Of a DNA stretch of 7,924 nt, positions 1-5,424 are shown piece after piece. A program made the translations under genes and the position numbers. A model generated the notes under the pieces. It was given only the letters and a program-made list of their open reading frames with translations, did no database searches and was not told the origin of the DNA. The first letter of the stretch is position 1, and each line of letters begins with the position of its first letter. Where the stretch lies: positions 1-7,924 of the forward strand of contig CAZLBV010000270.1 in the NCBI GenBank assembly GCA_964557845.1, read 5' to 3'. Origin of the DNA: CAZLBV01 sp964557845 (GTDB lineage Bacteria > Acidobacteriota > Aminicenantia > Aminicenantales > Aminicenantaceae).

Positions 1-30
1 TAAAATAAAAGACATAGCAAAATTGTTACC

Positions 31-219
31 CTGAAGAAAAAAATACTGTGTCTGTTCTGTACACTTATATTTTTAACCGCTGGACTCTCTGCCGCCGACT
101 ATTCCTATAAATTTTTTACTCCGGAAAAATATGATGTCACCATTGAGATCCCAGGTGCATTAAAAGCCAATACTGATATGGAAGCCTTAGAATTACAATT
201 TTTAAACAATCACGGATAA
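31..219 (+). CDS. Small exported protein or gene remnant with intact signal peptide, start codon unclear
   Basis: The frame is open from position 4 to the TAA at 217-219. From the CTG at 31 it reads as a textbook Sec signal peptide: three lysines, a hydrophobic core of about 15 residues (ILCLFCTLIFLTAGL) and a small-residue cleavage site near SAA|D (residues 20-23). About 40 mature residues follow, rich in charged and aromatic residues. No in-frame ATG, GTG or TTG exists; only CTG (31), GTT (25) or ATT (22) could start it, and I see no Shine-Dalgarno site. It may therefore be the decayed 5' end of a longer secreted protein, or a real short protein using a rare start. Its last codons overlap the 3' end of the convergent permease gene by 10 bp. 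The family is not recognised and I assign no function. Confidence 0.35.
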   Translation: MKKKILCLFCTLIFLTAGLSAADYSYKFFTPEKYDVTIEIPGALKANTDMEALELQFLNNHG

Positions 220-935
220 ATTAGAAATTTTAATCCGATCAGGCCTAAAAAAACAGCGATCAAAAGGCGAAAGGATTTTTGGGGAACAAATTTAACGATC
301 TTTTTAGCCAAATAGGCTCCTAATAATGATAACGGGATCAAGAACAAAAGAAGAATCCAAAGATAGTGACTCAGAGTCATTCCTCCCATTAAATATTTTG
401 CCGTCCGGGTTAGATCTATAAATAAAGCGATCATTCCGGCTGTGAAAAGATACATTTCCTTAGGCAGGTCATAGGCGGAAAGGAAAACCCCTCTTATGGC
501 TCCCCCAACACCAAAAATCCCGGCAAAAAAACCTGACAAGGAACCTCCAACCGCAGAAGTTACCTTAGTTCTCGGGATCTTCCATTTTTGTTTTATAAAT
601 AGATAGGCGACATAGAGGAGCAAAAAAATTCCCAGCAATCTTTTCAGGAGATCAGGATTTACGGATAAGGAAATTGAGGCGCCCACATAACTCAAAATAA
701 TTCCCGGGATTCCGAACGCTGCGATGAGCTTCCAGTCGGCTCCTTTTTTGAACAAAATGATCTTCCACAAATCGCCAGTCAGATGAATAATGGCAACGAA
801 AAGCAGTACCGTAGAAATAGGATAAAACAGAGACATAACCGGGATCATTATGGATGAGATACCAAACCCTGAGACGGTCCCGACCGTGGCTGCTACGAAA
901 GTCAATACTGCCAGCAGAATCGTTTGATCAATCAT
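210..935 (-). CDS. TauE/SafE family membrane permease (sulfite/organosulfonate exporter-like)
   Basis: A 241-residue, strongly hydrophobic protein with about seven or eight membrane segments, matching the usual 240-270 residue length of TauE/SafE (formerly DUF81) proteins. The family's two half-repeats are visible: a first-helix glycine motif at residues 17-25 (TVGTVSGFG) and its counterpart at 134-145 (SGFFAGIFGVGG), followed by LSAYDLPKEM and the TAGMIALFIDLTR helix. Known members move sulfite, sulfoacetate or related small anions across the inner membrane, but substrates vary widely and none can be inferred here. No sulfur-metabolism gene is adjacent. The ATG at 933-935 starts right at the first helix; upstream lies only a weak ribosome site. 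It is divergent from the 1072 gene and probably monocistronic. Family call is firm; substrate is unknown. Confidence 0.85.
   Translation of the reverse strand: MIDQTILLAVLTFVAATVGTVSGFGISSIMIPVMSLFYPISTVLLFVAIIHLTGDLWKIILFKKGADWKLIAAFGIPGIILSYVGASISLSVNPDLLKRLLGIFLLLYVAYLFIKQKWKIPRTKVTSAVGGSLSGFFAGIFGVGGAIRGVFLSAYDLPKEMYLFTAGMIALFIDLTRTAKYLMGGMTLSHYLWILLLFLIPLSLLGAYLAKKIVKFVPQKSFRLLIAVFLGLIGLKFLIYP
213..237. terminator. Hairpin at the convergent gene ends (weak terminator candidate)
   Basis: CGGAT at 213-217 pairs with ATCCG at 233-237, and AAATT at 218-222 pairs with AATTT inside it, leaving a two-base bulge. It covers both stop codons of the convergent genes ending at 219 (+) and 210 (-). 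No clean U-tract follows on either strand, so termination is only a possibility. Confidence 0.25.
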
Positions 936-972
936 GGTTCTGACTGCTTTTAAGTTTACCTGAACAATCCTG

Positions 973-1001
973 TTGATTCAAATTTCTGTAATATATATTA
1001 T
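973..1001 (+). promoter_or_regulatory. Candidate sigma70 promoter for the 1072-3455 operon
   Basis: TTGATT (973-978) and TATTAT (996-1001) are separated by exactly 17 bp, matching consensus at four and five of six positions. A perfect TATAAT also occurs at 999-1004 but with a 20-bp spacer. Transcription would start near 1008, about 64 nt before the ATG at 1072. It physically overlaps the opposite-strand promoter candidate, so the two may compete. Found by eye only. Confidence 0.4.
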
Positions 1002-1025
1002 AATTCTGGATTATTTACGAGTCGA
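997..1025 (-). promoter_or_regulatory. Candidate sigma70 promoter for the TauE/SafE-like permease
   Basis: On the minus strand a perfect TATAAT (997-1002) lies 17 bp from TCGACT (1020-1025), which matches the TTGACA consensus at four of six positions. Transcription would start near 990, giving a leader of about 55 nt before the ATG at 935. The -10 lies inside the palindrome ATTATAAT (997-1004), so it overlaps the candidate promoter for the opposite gene. Found by eye only. Confidence 0.4.
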
Positions 1026-1071
1026 GAGGTTAGGCTGCATAGATTGAGTCAGATAAAACCAGGAGAATGCG

Positions 1072-1479
1072 ATGGCTAAATGGATTTTGTTGATCGGTGG
1101 TTCGCTGGGCTTCATCATCGGATGTATGTGGGGAAATAATATCGGCGCAAGCAGAGGGGTCCGGACGATTATCATGAGGAATCAAGTCGGATCGTTCTTT
1201 TTAGGGATTATTCTGGGCTTCTTCATTCCTTTATTAGCTGTTGTTTTCAGTGATTGGACTTCATTTTTCGCTTTCTGGCTCAGTTCGCTTCTCTGGACAG
1301 GAGCCCTGGGATTTATATTCGGGCTTCCGGCCGGATACCGGCTTGGACGTGCCTTCATGATAAATGTCAGTTCCAACCGCACACCTAATGTCCGTCATAC
1401 AGGACCGTCTTCAGGGCCTGCAATTGTGGGCGCTGTAATCGGCATAGCTGTTTATGTTTTTTTGTTATTTAAAGCATAA
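1072..1479 (+). CDS. Small four-helix integral membrane protein of unknown function
   Basis: A 135-residue glycine-rich membrane protein of no family I recognise. Likely helices are residues 4-20, 39-59, 64-86 and 116-133. Arginines cluster after helix 1 (R28, R31, R36) and after helix 3 (R90, R93, R103, R108), so by the positive-inside rule those loops are cytoplasmic and both termini face out. Small-residue packing motifs are frequent, including GGSLGFIIG near the start and GPAIVGAVIG before the last helix, suggesting tight helix packing or oligomerisation. The start is well supported: AGGAG at 1061-1065, six bases before the ATG. It is the first gene of a unit with the microprotein at 1487, whose ribosome site overlaps this gene's stop codon, and the amidohydrolase. 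No catalytic or binding residues are evident. Confidence 0.75.
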   Translation: MAKWILLIGGSLGFIIGCMWGNNIGASRGVRTIIMRNQVGSFFLGIILGFFIPLLAVVFSDWTSFFAFWLSSLLWTGALGFIFGLPAGYRLGRAFMINVSSNRTPNVRHTGPSSGPAIVGAVIGIAVYVFLLFKA

Positions 1480-1482
1480 GGA
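1478..1482 (+). promoter_or_regulatory. Ribosome binding site overlapping the upstream stop codon
   Basis: AAGGA begins inside the TAA stop (1477-1479) of the preceding membrane-protein gene and sits four bases before the ATG at 1487. This arrangement suits translational coupling and is the main support for the short gene that follows. Confidence 0.5.
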
Positions 1483-1486
1483 AAAA

Positions 1487-1615
1487 ATGACATTTATTGT
1501 TCCAGGGTACCCCCACCATCCGCTGCTTCAGTTGATCTACGGCTTGGTAGGTTTATTTATATTGATTTTTGTTTTTCTGCTTTCAGTGCGACTATATTAT
1601 TTAAATAAGAAATGA
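1487..1615 (+). CDS. 42-residue single-helix membrane microprotein
   Basis: A short reading frame, ATG at 1487 and TGA at 1613-1615, fitting neatly between its neighbours: 7 bp after the previous stop and 16 bp before the next ATG. The product has a short N-terminal stretch with PGYPHHP (residues 6-12), one strongly hydrophobic helix (about 13-34, containing LVGLFILIFVFLL) and a positively charged end (R35, K41, K42). The positive-inside rule predicts the N-terminus outside and the C-terminus in the cytoplasm. An AAGGA ribosome site overlaps the previous stop. Its form is like small subunits that stabilise larger membrane complexes, but I recognise no specific family. The fit, ribosome site and coherent membrane design argue it is real; 42 codons alone would be weak evidence. 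Confidence 0.55.
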   Translation: MTFIVPGYPHHPLLQLIYGLVGLFILIFVFLLSVRLYYLNKK

Positions 1616-1631
1616 GAGATAGATCAGGCAA

Positions 1632-3455
1632 ATGAATCAAGGAAAAATGAAGAACATTACCTGCTTTATAGTCATTCAAATTTTAATTTTAGTCATGTGC
1701 GGTATGATCTTCTGTGAAGAGGAAACGATCGCTTTTACAAACGTCAATGTGATCTCCATGCAGAAGGATGGGGTTACAACGTCCCAAACCGTAATCATTA
1801 GGGGAGATCGAATTATTGCCAAGGGGCCAGCAGTGGAAACATCTATTCAGGAAGATGCTAAAATCATTGACGGAACCGGCTTATTTCTTTTACCAGGTCT
1901 GACAGACAGCCATGTCCATCTGGACAATAAGATCGGGGCCCGCCCGGACTTTGGCGATGCCCCTCTGTTCTTATCCCATGGTATTACCACAGTCTTTAAC
2001 CTCAGAGGTGAACCGGAACACTTATACTGGAAGCAGCGCATAAAAGAAGGCTCTCTTCTGGCTCCCAATCTCTATAACTCGGACGAATTCGTGAATGAGC
2101 CCCGCATTAAAACCAGCCAAGATGCTGAAAAAGAGGTCAAACGACATATCCGGGAAGGGTATGATATCATCAAATTCCGTGAGGTTATTGATTTTGAAAA
2201 CCATCGGATACTAACCACTAAAGGACTCGAAAAATCCGCCTATCTGCATCTGAATCAAATTGCTAAGGAAGCAGGAATCCCACTCGTCGGCCATGCTCCC
2301 TATAGAGTGGGGCTTTCCGGCCTGCTGCAGGCAGGTCAATCACTGGCTCATATTAATGAACTGTCTAATCTTTACTTTCTGCCTCCCCTGGATCTAAAAC
2401 GAGGATTATTCATGCAGCTGGCCAGATGGTCTTTCTTAGCCCTGGTGGGAATTCTTCTTTTATGGTTTTTATTTAGTATCGCCATCTTGGTGATCAGCCG
2501 TTCTAAAAATCGGGAAAACCGGCAACCAACTAAAGGCCGGATTCTGACCTTATGGATACTTTTGATCACAACCGCCTGTTATATTCTGTGGATACTGGTT
2601 GTTCCACCAGGCCTCTATTATGGAAACGTATGGCTGCTTAGCCTTCTCAGTATTCTTAGTCTGATCGATCTGATTTTGGTACTCATTTTGATCATCAAGA
2701 GTCTCAAACTTTGGAAAAATCCTTCTGCCTCTTCTCTTGCAAATAAAATTTTTATACTAGGGATTATCCTTGCGGGATTAGGTATATCTGCTGCATTGAT
2801 ACATTGGGTGCCTTTCGCCTGGCGAGGAAGTGACTTCATGATCAACAGAGTTGCCAATAAATGTAAAGAAGCAGGAATATGGATCCAATCAACTCTTATC
2901 GTCCAGGAGGTTTTTTACGGAGAAAAAGAGGGCTATCAACGGGAACAAATAAGCCAAGAACCTTTTTTCCGCAGCCTTCAGCCATCGATGCAGGAATCAT
3001 GGCTGAGATTCCTGGATTACAAACCGCCGAAGATCAATGCCTTATGGAAAAGGCACACTGAATTCAACCAGCGCCTTATCTATACATTACATAAACATGG
3101 TGTTCCCATTATGGCCGGAACCGATGCTATGGGAGCCCCGTTCATTATTCCCGGCCTTTCCTTACACCAAGAAATGCAGCTTCTGCAGGAAAGCGGATTA
3201 ACACCGATCGAGATATTATGGGCTGAAACTGTAAACCCCGCGAGATTTTTAGGAATGGAACATGAATTTGGAACGATTGAAACCGGAAAGCGGGCGGACC
3301 TGTTACTTTTGGAAGGGAATCCCTTAGATGATCTCAATCATCTAATGAATTTGAAAGGAGTGATGGTGCGCGGGACATGGCTGCCCAAGGAAGAATTAGA
3401 TAAAATGGTCGAAGCGATCAAAGTCGAGAAGCTGTTTTTGCAGCAGATGCATTAG
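1632..3455 (+). CDS. Exported metal-dependent amidohydrolase split by a four-helix membrane insert
   Basis: A 607-residue protein of the amidohydrolase superfamily, nearest to imidazolonepropionase/prolidase-like members. Metal ligands appear complete: H94 and H96 (DSHVH), K181 (IIKF, a likely carbamylated lysine), H221 (VGHAP), H240 (AHINEL) and D498 (AGTDAMG). The C-terminal composite-sandwich strand ends in GKRADLLLLEGNPL. Residues 8-27 form a signal peptide or anchor. Uniquely, about 130 residues (266-397) between H240 and D498 carry four helices (about 266-289, 304-325, 333-356, 373-393). The loops at 290-303 and 356-372 are strongly basic, so both barrel halves should face outside. Likely activity is hydrolysis of a cyclic amide, dipeptide-like or related C-N bond; substrate unknown. 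M6 (ATG at 1647) is an alternative start with a better signal-peptide N-terminus. The 3' end overlaps the convergent gene by 60 bp. Confidence 0.85.
   Translation: MNQGKMKNITCFIVIQILILVMCGMIFCEEETIAFTNVNVISMQKDGVTTSQTVIIRGDRIIAKGPAVETSIQEDAKIIDGTGLFLLPGLTDSHVHLDNKIGARPDFGDAPLFLSHGITTVFNLRGEPEHLYWKQRIKEGSLLAPNLYNSDEFVNEPRIKTSQDAEKEVKRHIREGYDIIKFREVIDFENHRILTTKGLEKSAYLHLNQIAKEAGIPLVGHAPYRVGLSGLLQAGQSLAHINELSNLYFLPPLDLKRGLFMQLARWSFLALVGILLLWFLFSIAILVISRSKNRENRQPTKGRILTLWILLITTACYILWILVVPPGLYYGNVWLLSLLSILSLIDLILVLILIIKSLKLWKNPSASSLANKIFILGIILAGLGISAALIHWVPFAWRGSDFMINRVANKCKEAGIWIQSTLIVQEVFYGEKEGYQREQISQEPFFRSLQPSMQESWLRFLDYKPPKINALWKRHTEFNQRLIYTLHKHGVPIMAGTDAMGAPFIIPGLSLHQEMQLLQESGLTPIEILWAETVNPARFLGMEHEFGTIETGKRADLLLLEGNPLDDLNHLMNLKGVMVRGTWLPKEELDKMVEAIKVEKLFLQQMH
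1639..1643 (+). promoter_or_regulatory. Possible ribosome site favouring a start at 1647
   Basis: AAGGA lies three bases before the in-frame ATG at 1647, echoing the AAGGA plus short A-run before the microprotein. The upstream ATG at 1632 has only AGG at 1626-1628, also three bases away. Starting at 1647 gives a 602-residue product beginning MKNITCF, a more typical signal peptide. Spacing is short in both cases, so the choice stays open. Confidence 0.35.
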
Positions 3456-3959
3456 TTGGGCAAAAAATTTATTCCTTACCTTCTCTACAGATAAAGCTTC
3501 CTGATAATCAAGGACGGCTGTATCTTTGTGCTTAAACCTATCCGGTTCTACCTGGAGGGCATAGGAATTGATAAAACTTTTCCAAAACCATTCTGCACAG
3601 CAAAACTGGATATTTTGGGGATCAATTTCCGGAATCATTTTCAGCTCTTCAAAGAATTTTCTTCCTGGATCATTGTTTTTTATACATAAAGCCACATAGG
3701 CGATTCTATATTCAACCTGAGTTATGTTCTTAGAGACAGGTAAGGGATCAAGATTATTCGGATCCCTCTGACCCTCATATAAAAAATGCCCATAACAGCT
3801 TTGAAGAGTAAAGCAATAAGGGAGTTGGTTGAAATCCTTGATGATCCCAATGATCGGTTCATCGATCACAACATCCGCCAGTTCAGAGAGACTTTTTTGC
3901 TTCTGCTCTTCAAAACCCGGATCATTCATAAATTCTTTAAGTTCTGTGTATGTTTCCAT
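3396..3959 (-). CDS. Uncharacterised protein with a TYW3-like sequence signature
   Basis: A 187-residue soluble protein with no signal peptide or membrane segment. Residues 31-58 follow a pattern I associate with TYW3, the wybutosine tRNA methyltransferase: D-(E)-PI (33-36), a hydrophobic helix, N44, LP, then FT..SC.GH (50-58), where TYW3 proteins have FTTSSCSGR. The middle (residues 84-108) alternates a hydrophobic strand and helix. Residues 119-135 hold an aromatic, two-cysteine stretch (FCCAEWFWKSF). TYW3 is known from archaea and eukaryotes and bacteria generally lack wybutosine, so any homolog here should act on another substrate. The similarity is remembered, not computed. The ATG at 3957-3959 has only a weak ribosome site. 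The last 20 codons overlap the convergent amidohydrolase gene, and the gene is divergent from the BAHD-like gene at 4083. Confidence 0.7.
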   Translation of the reverse strand: METYTELKEFMNDPGFEEQKQKSLSELADVVIDEPIIGIIKDFNQLPYCFTLQSCYGHFLYEGQRDPNNLDPLPVSKNITQVEYRIAYVALCIKNNDPGRKFFEELKMIPEIDPQNIQFCCAEWFWKSFINSYALQVEPDRFKHKDTAVLDYQEALSVEKVRNKFFAQLMHLLQKQLLDFDRFDHFI

Positions 3960-3995
3960 AATATTCAGCTTTCTAAAATCTTTTTGATGTTCGAT

Positions 3996-4001
3996 ATTAT
4001 A
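3996..4001 (-). promoter_or_regulatory. Candidate -10 element for the TYW3-like gene
   Basis: A perfect minus-strand TATAAT, placed to start transcription near 3989, about 30 nt before the ATG at 3959. Only a poor -35 (TTG plus mismatches, 16 bp away) is seen. It lies in the palindrome ATTATAAT (3996-4003), which also gives a plus-strand TATAAT (3998-4003) facing the BAHD-like gene, though without a recognisable -35. Confidence 0.3.
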
Positions 4002-4082
4002 ATAAAAGGTCTATGACATACAAGCTTGCAATCTGATCTCTAGGGCTGTAGGATATAAATCAAATATTCTGGGGATGAAGTT

Positions 4083-5207
4083 ATGCAGAACATAAATATC
4101 TCTCAGGTAGATACTATTTTCGCCAATGGAAGTTATTCTATCGAGTTTCTGATCTATTATCACAATAAAGTGAAAACTAAAAATGTTCGTTCCGCCTTAA
4201 AAAAATTATCCTCCCCGTTTTGGCCGATCTTTGGTGAATACCGGTCTGGAACCATTCATTTTGAAACCTATTCAGAGAAAGAACATTTTGATGAAACTAT
4301 CAGTGAACAAAACTTTGATCCTGCCGATTCCCCTCAGGAAATATATAATAATTATCATCAAACCATTCCTTCTGACATTAAAAAACTATTTTTTTTAAAG
4401 ATCATACAATATAACAATGGTACTGTACTCATTCCGAAACTGAAACATTTGGCAGGAGACGGCTACAGCTATTTTTATTTTTGGTCAACCTTGGCAGCAG
4501 TCTCCCGGAGCTCCTATATTCCCTTTAAAAAAAGCATAATTCGCAGACTCTACAAACCGCATCACAATAGAACGATCTTGAAAAACTTTCAATTTAATCA
4601 TACAGATCTTGCGCCATTAAGGGAATCCGGAAATCTGAGCGTTTTTATGGAAGAAATTTCAAAAAATACTGTCCATAAAATGATCGAAGATACCACCGCC
4701 CATTATGATCAAAAAGTATCCACAAATGATATTTTATCGGCGATGGTGGTTAAAAATCTGACGGCAGCTCAAAAAGACCGTTTTGGAGAAAACCTTCAAC
4801 TAACCATTCCCATCGATGTGCGCAGGCAGGTCAAAGAATTCGGTGCCAGATTTTTTGGCAATGGGATCATGTTTAAAGACATCAAATTTAAAACGAATGA
4901 GATAGAACAACTGAGCATTGAAGAAATTGCCATTAAAATTAGAGAATCTATGCCTGCTGTCACAAAAGAAATTTTTATAACATTTTTGGAACACCTGGAA
5001 GTGATTATCGCAGAAAAGCAGTTTGAAAAACTGAGACCATTCGACCCCGATCGAGGCTGCCTGGTGACAAATTTATCAAAACTGCCGGCACACAGGCTCA
5101 ATTTTGGAACAGGGAATCCAGATTCTATCTTCACCTTGACCATAGAGAAAAATTCAGCAGGAATAATGAGTGATAAAGAAAATTTTATTTTAAGAACAGT
5201 TTATTGA
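4083..5207 (+). CDS. BAHD-like acyl-CoA-dependent acyltransferase (condensation-domain superfamily)
   Basis: A 374-residue protein with the ordered landmarks of BAHD acyltransferases. HLAGDG at residues 122-127 is the catalytic HxxxDG (general base H122, structural D126). VSTNDILSA (212-220) matches the segment after the first half-domain. IPIDVRRQV (242-250) corresponds to the family's V/I-D-x-R stretch, FFGNGIMF (257-264) to the YFGN motif, and TNLSKLP...NFGTGNP (329-346) to the C-terminal DFGWG-x-P region, with W replaced by T. BAHD enzymes transfer acyl groups from CoA to alcohols or amines and are best known from plants and fungi at 430-460 residues; this one is compact. The alternative is another condensation-superfamily enzyme such as a wax-synthase or PapA-like protein. 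GGGGA at 4071-4075 is the ribosome site. Acceptor and donor are unknown. No signal peptide, so it is probably cytoplasmic. Confidence 0.7.
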   Translation: MQNINISQVDTIFANGSYSIEFLIYYHNKVKTKNVRSALKKLSSPFWPIFGEYRSGTIHFETYSEKEHFDETISEQNFDPADSPQEIYNNYHQTIPSDIKKLFFLKIIQYNNGTVLIPKLKHLAGDGYSYFYFWSTLAAVSRSSYIPFKKSIIRRLYKPHHNRTILKNFQFNHTDLAPLRESGNLSVFMEEISKNTVHKMIEDTTAHYDQKVSTNDILSAMVVKNLTAAQKDRFGENLQLTIPIDVRRQVKEFGARFFGNGIMFKDIKFKTNEIEQLSIEEIAIKIRESMPAVTKEIFITFLEHLEVIIAEKQFEKLRPFDPDRGCLVTNLSKLPAHRLNFGTGNPDSIFTLTIEKNSAGIMSDKENFILRTVY

Positions 5208-5222
5208 AATGGGTCATCTAGT

Positions 5223-5258
5223 CCAAATTCACTTTGGTATGTACAAATGGATTTTTTT
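5223..5258 (+). terminator. Weak intrinsic terminator candidate after the BAHD-like gene
   Basis: CCAAA (5223-5227) and TTTGG (5233-5237) form a five-pair stem with a five-base loop, and seven Ts follow at 5252-5258. The stem is A-T rich and 14 bases separate it from the T-run, so termination would be inefficient. A second T-run is at 5284-5290. Confidence 0.25.
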
Positions 5259-5314
5259 ATCATAAATCTTCACTTTTACTGGCTTTTTTTCAGCAATAGT
5301 TTCCTCAAAAACAT

Positions 5315-5343
5315 TTGACTCTTATGCAATTTTCCATTATCTT
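5315..5343 (+). promoter_or_regulatory. Candidate sigma70 promoter for icd
   Basis: TTGACT (5315-5320, five of six) and TATCTT (5338-5343, four of six) lie 17 bp apart in an A-T rich gap. The leader would be about 75 nt and would include the TTATC-TTTC-GATAA inverted repeat at 5383-5396. The 5208-5424 gap contains no supportable gene. Confidence 0.4.
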
Positions 5344-5382
5344 AACAAACTTGATTTAGATATCGGAAAAACTGACAAAAAA

Positions 5383-5396
5383 TTATCTTTCGATAA
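5383..5396. promoter_or_regulatory. Small inverted repeat in the icd leader
   Basis: TTATC (5383-5387) and GATAA (5392-5396) form a perfect inverted repeat around TTTC, ending 28 bases before the icd ATG. It could be an operator half-site pair or a small leader hairpin. In such A-T rich DNA chance occurrence is plausible. Confidence 0.2.
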
Positions 5397-5424
5397 CAAA
5401 ATAAATAATCAACGAGGATGTAAA

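Noticed and set aside
1632..3455. Interpretation as two genes (a hydrolase fragment plus a membrane protein) fused by error
   Set aside because: The frame is continuous, and recognisable amidohydrolase sequence resumes directly after the fourth helix with the next strand and the D498 motif, so it is an insertion within one protein.
3786..4016. 76-codon plus-strand frame opposite the TYW3-like gene
   Set aside because: The minus-strand protein has a coherent globular composition and a recognisable motif; this one is its shadow and runs into the intergenic region.
5247..5318. Short plus-strand frame (about 23 codons) in the gap before icd
   Set aside because: No ribosome site, composed largely of T-rich codons, and it overlaps the terminator and promoter candidates.
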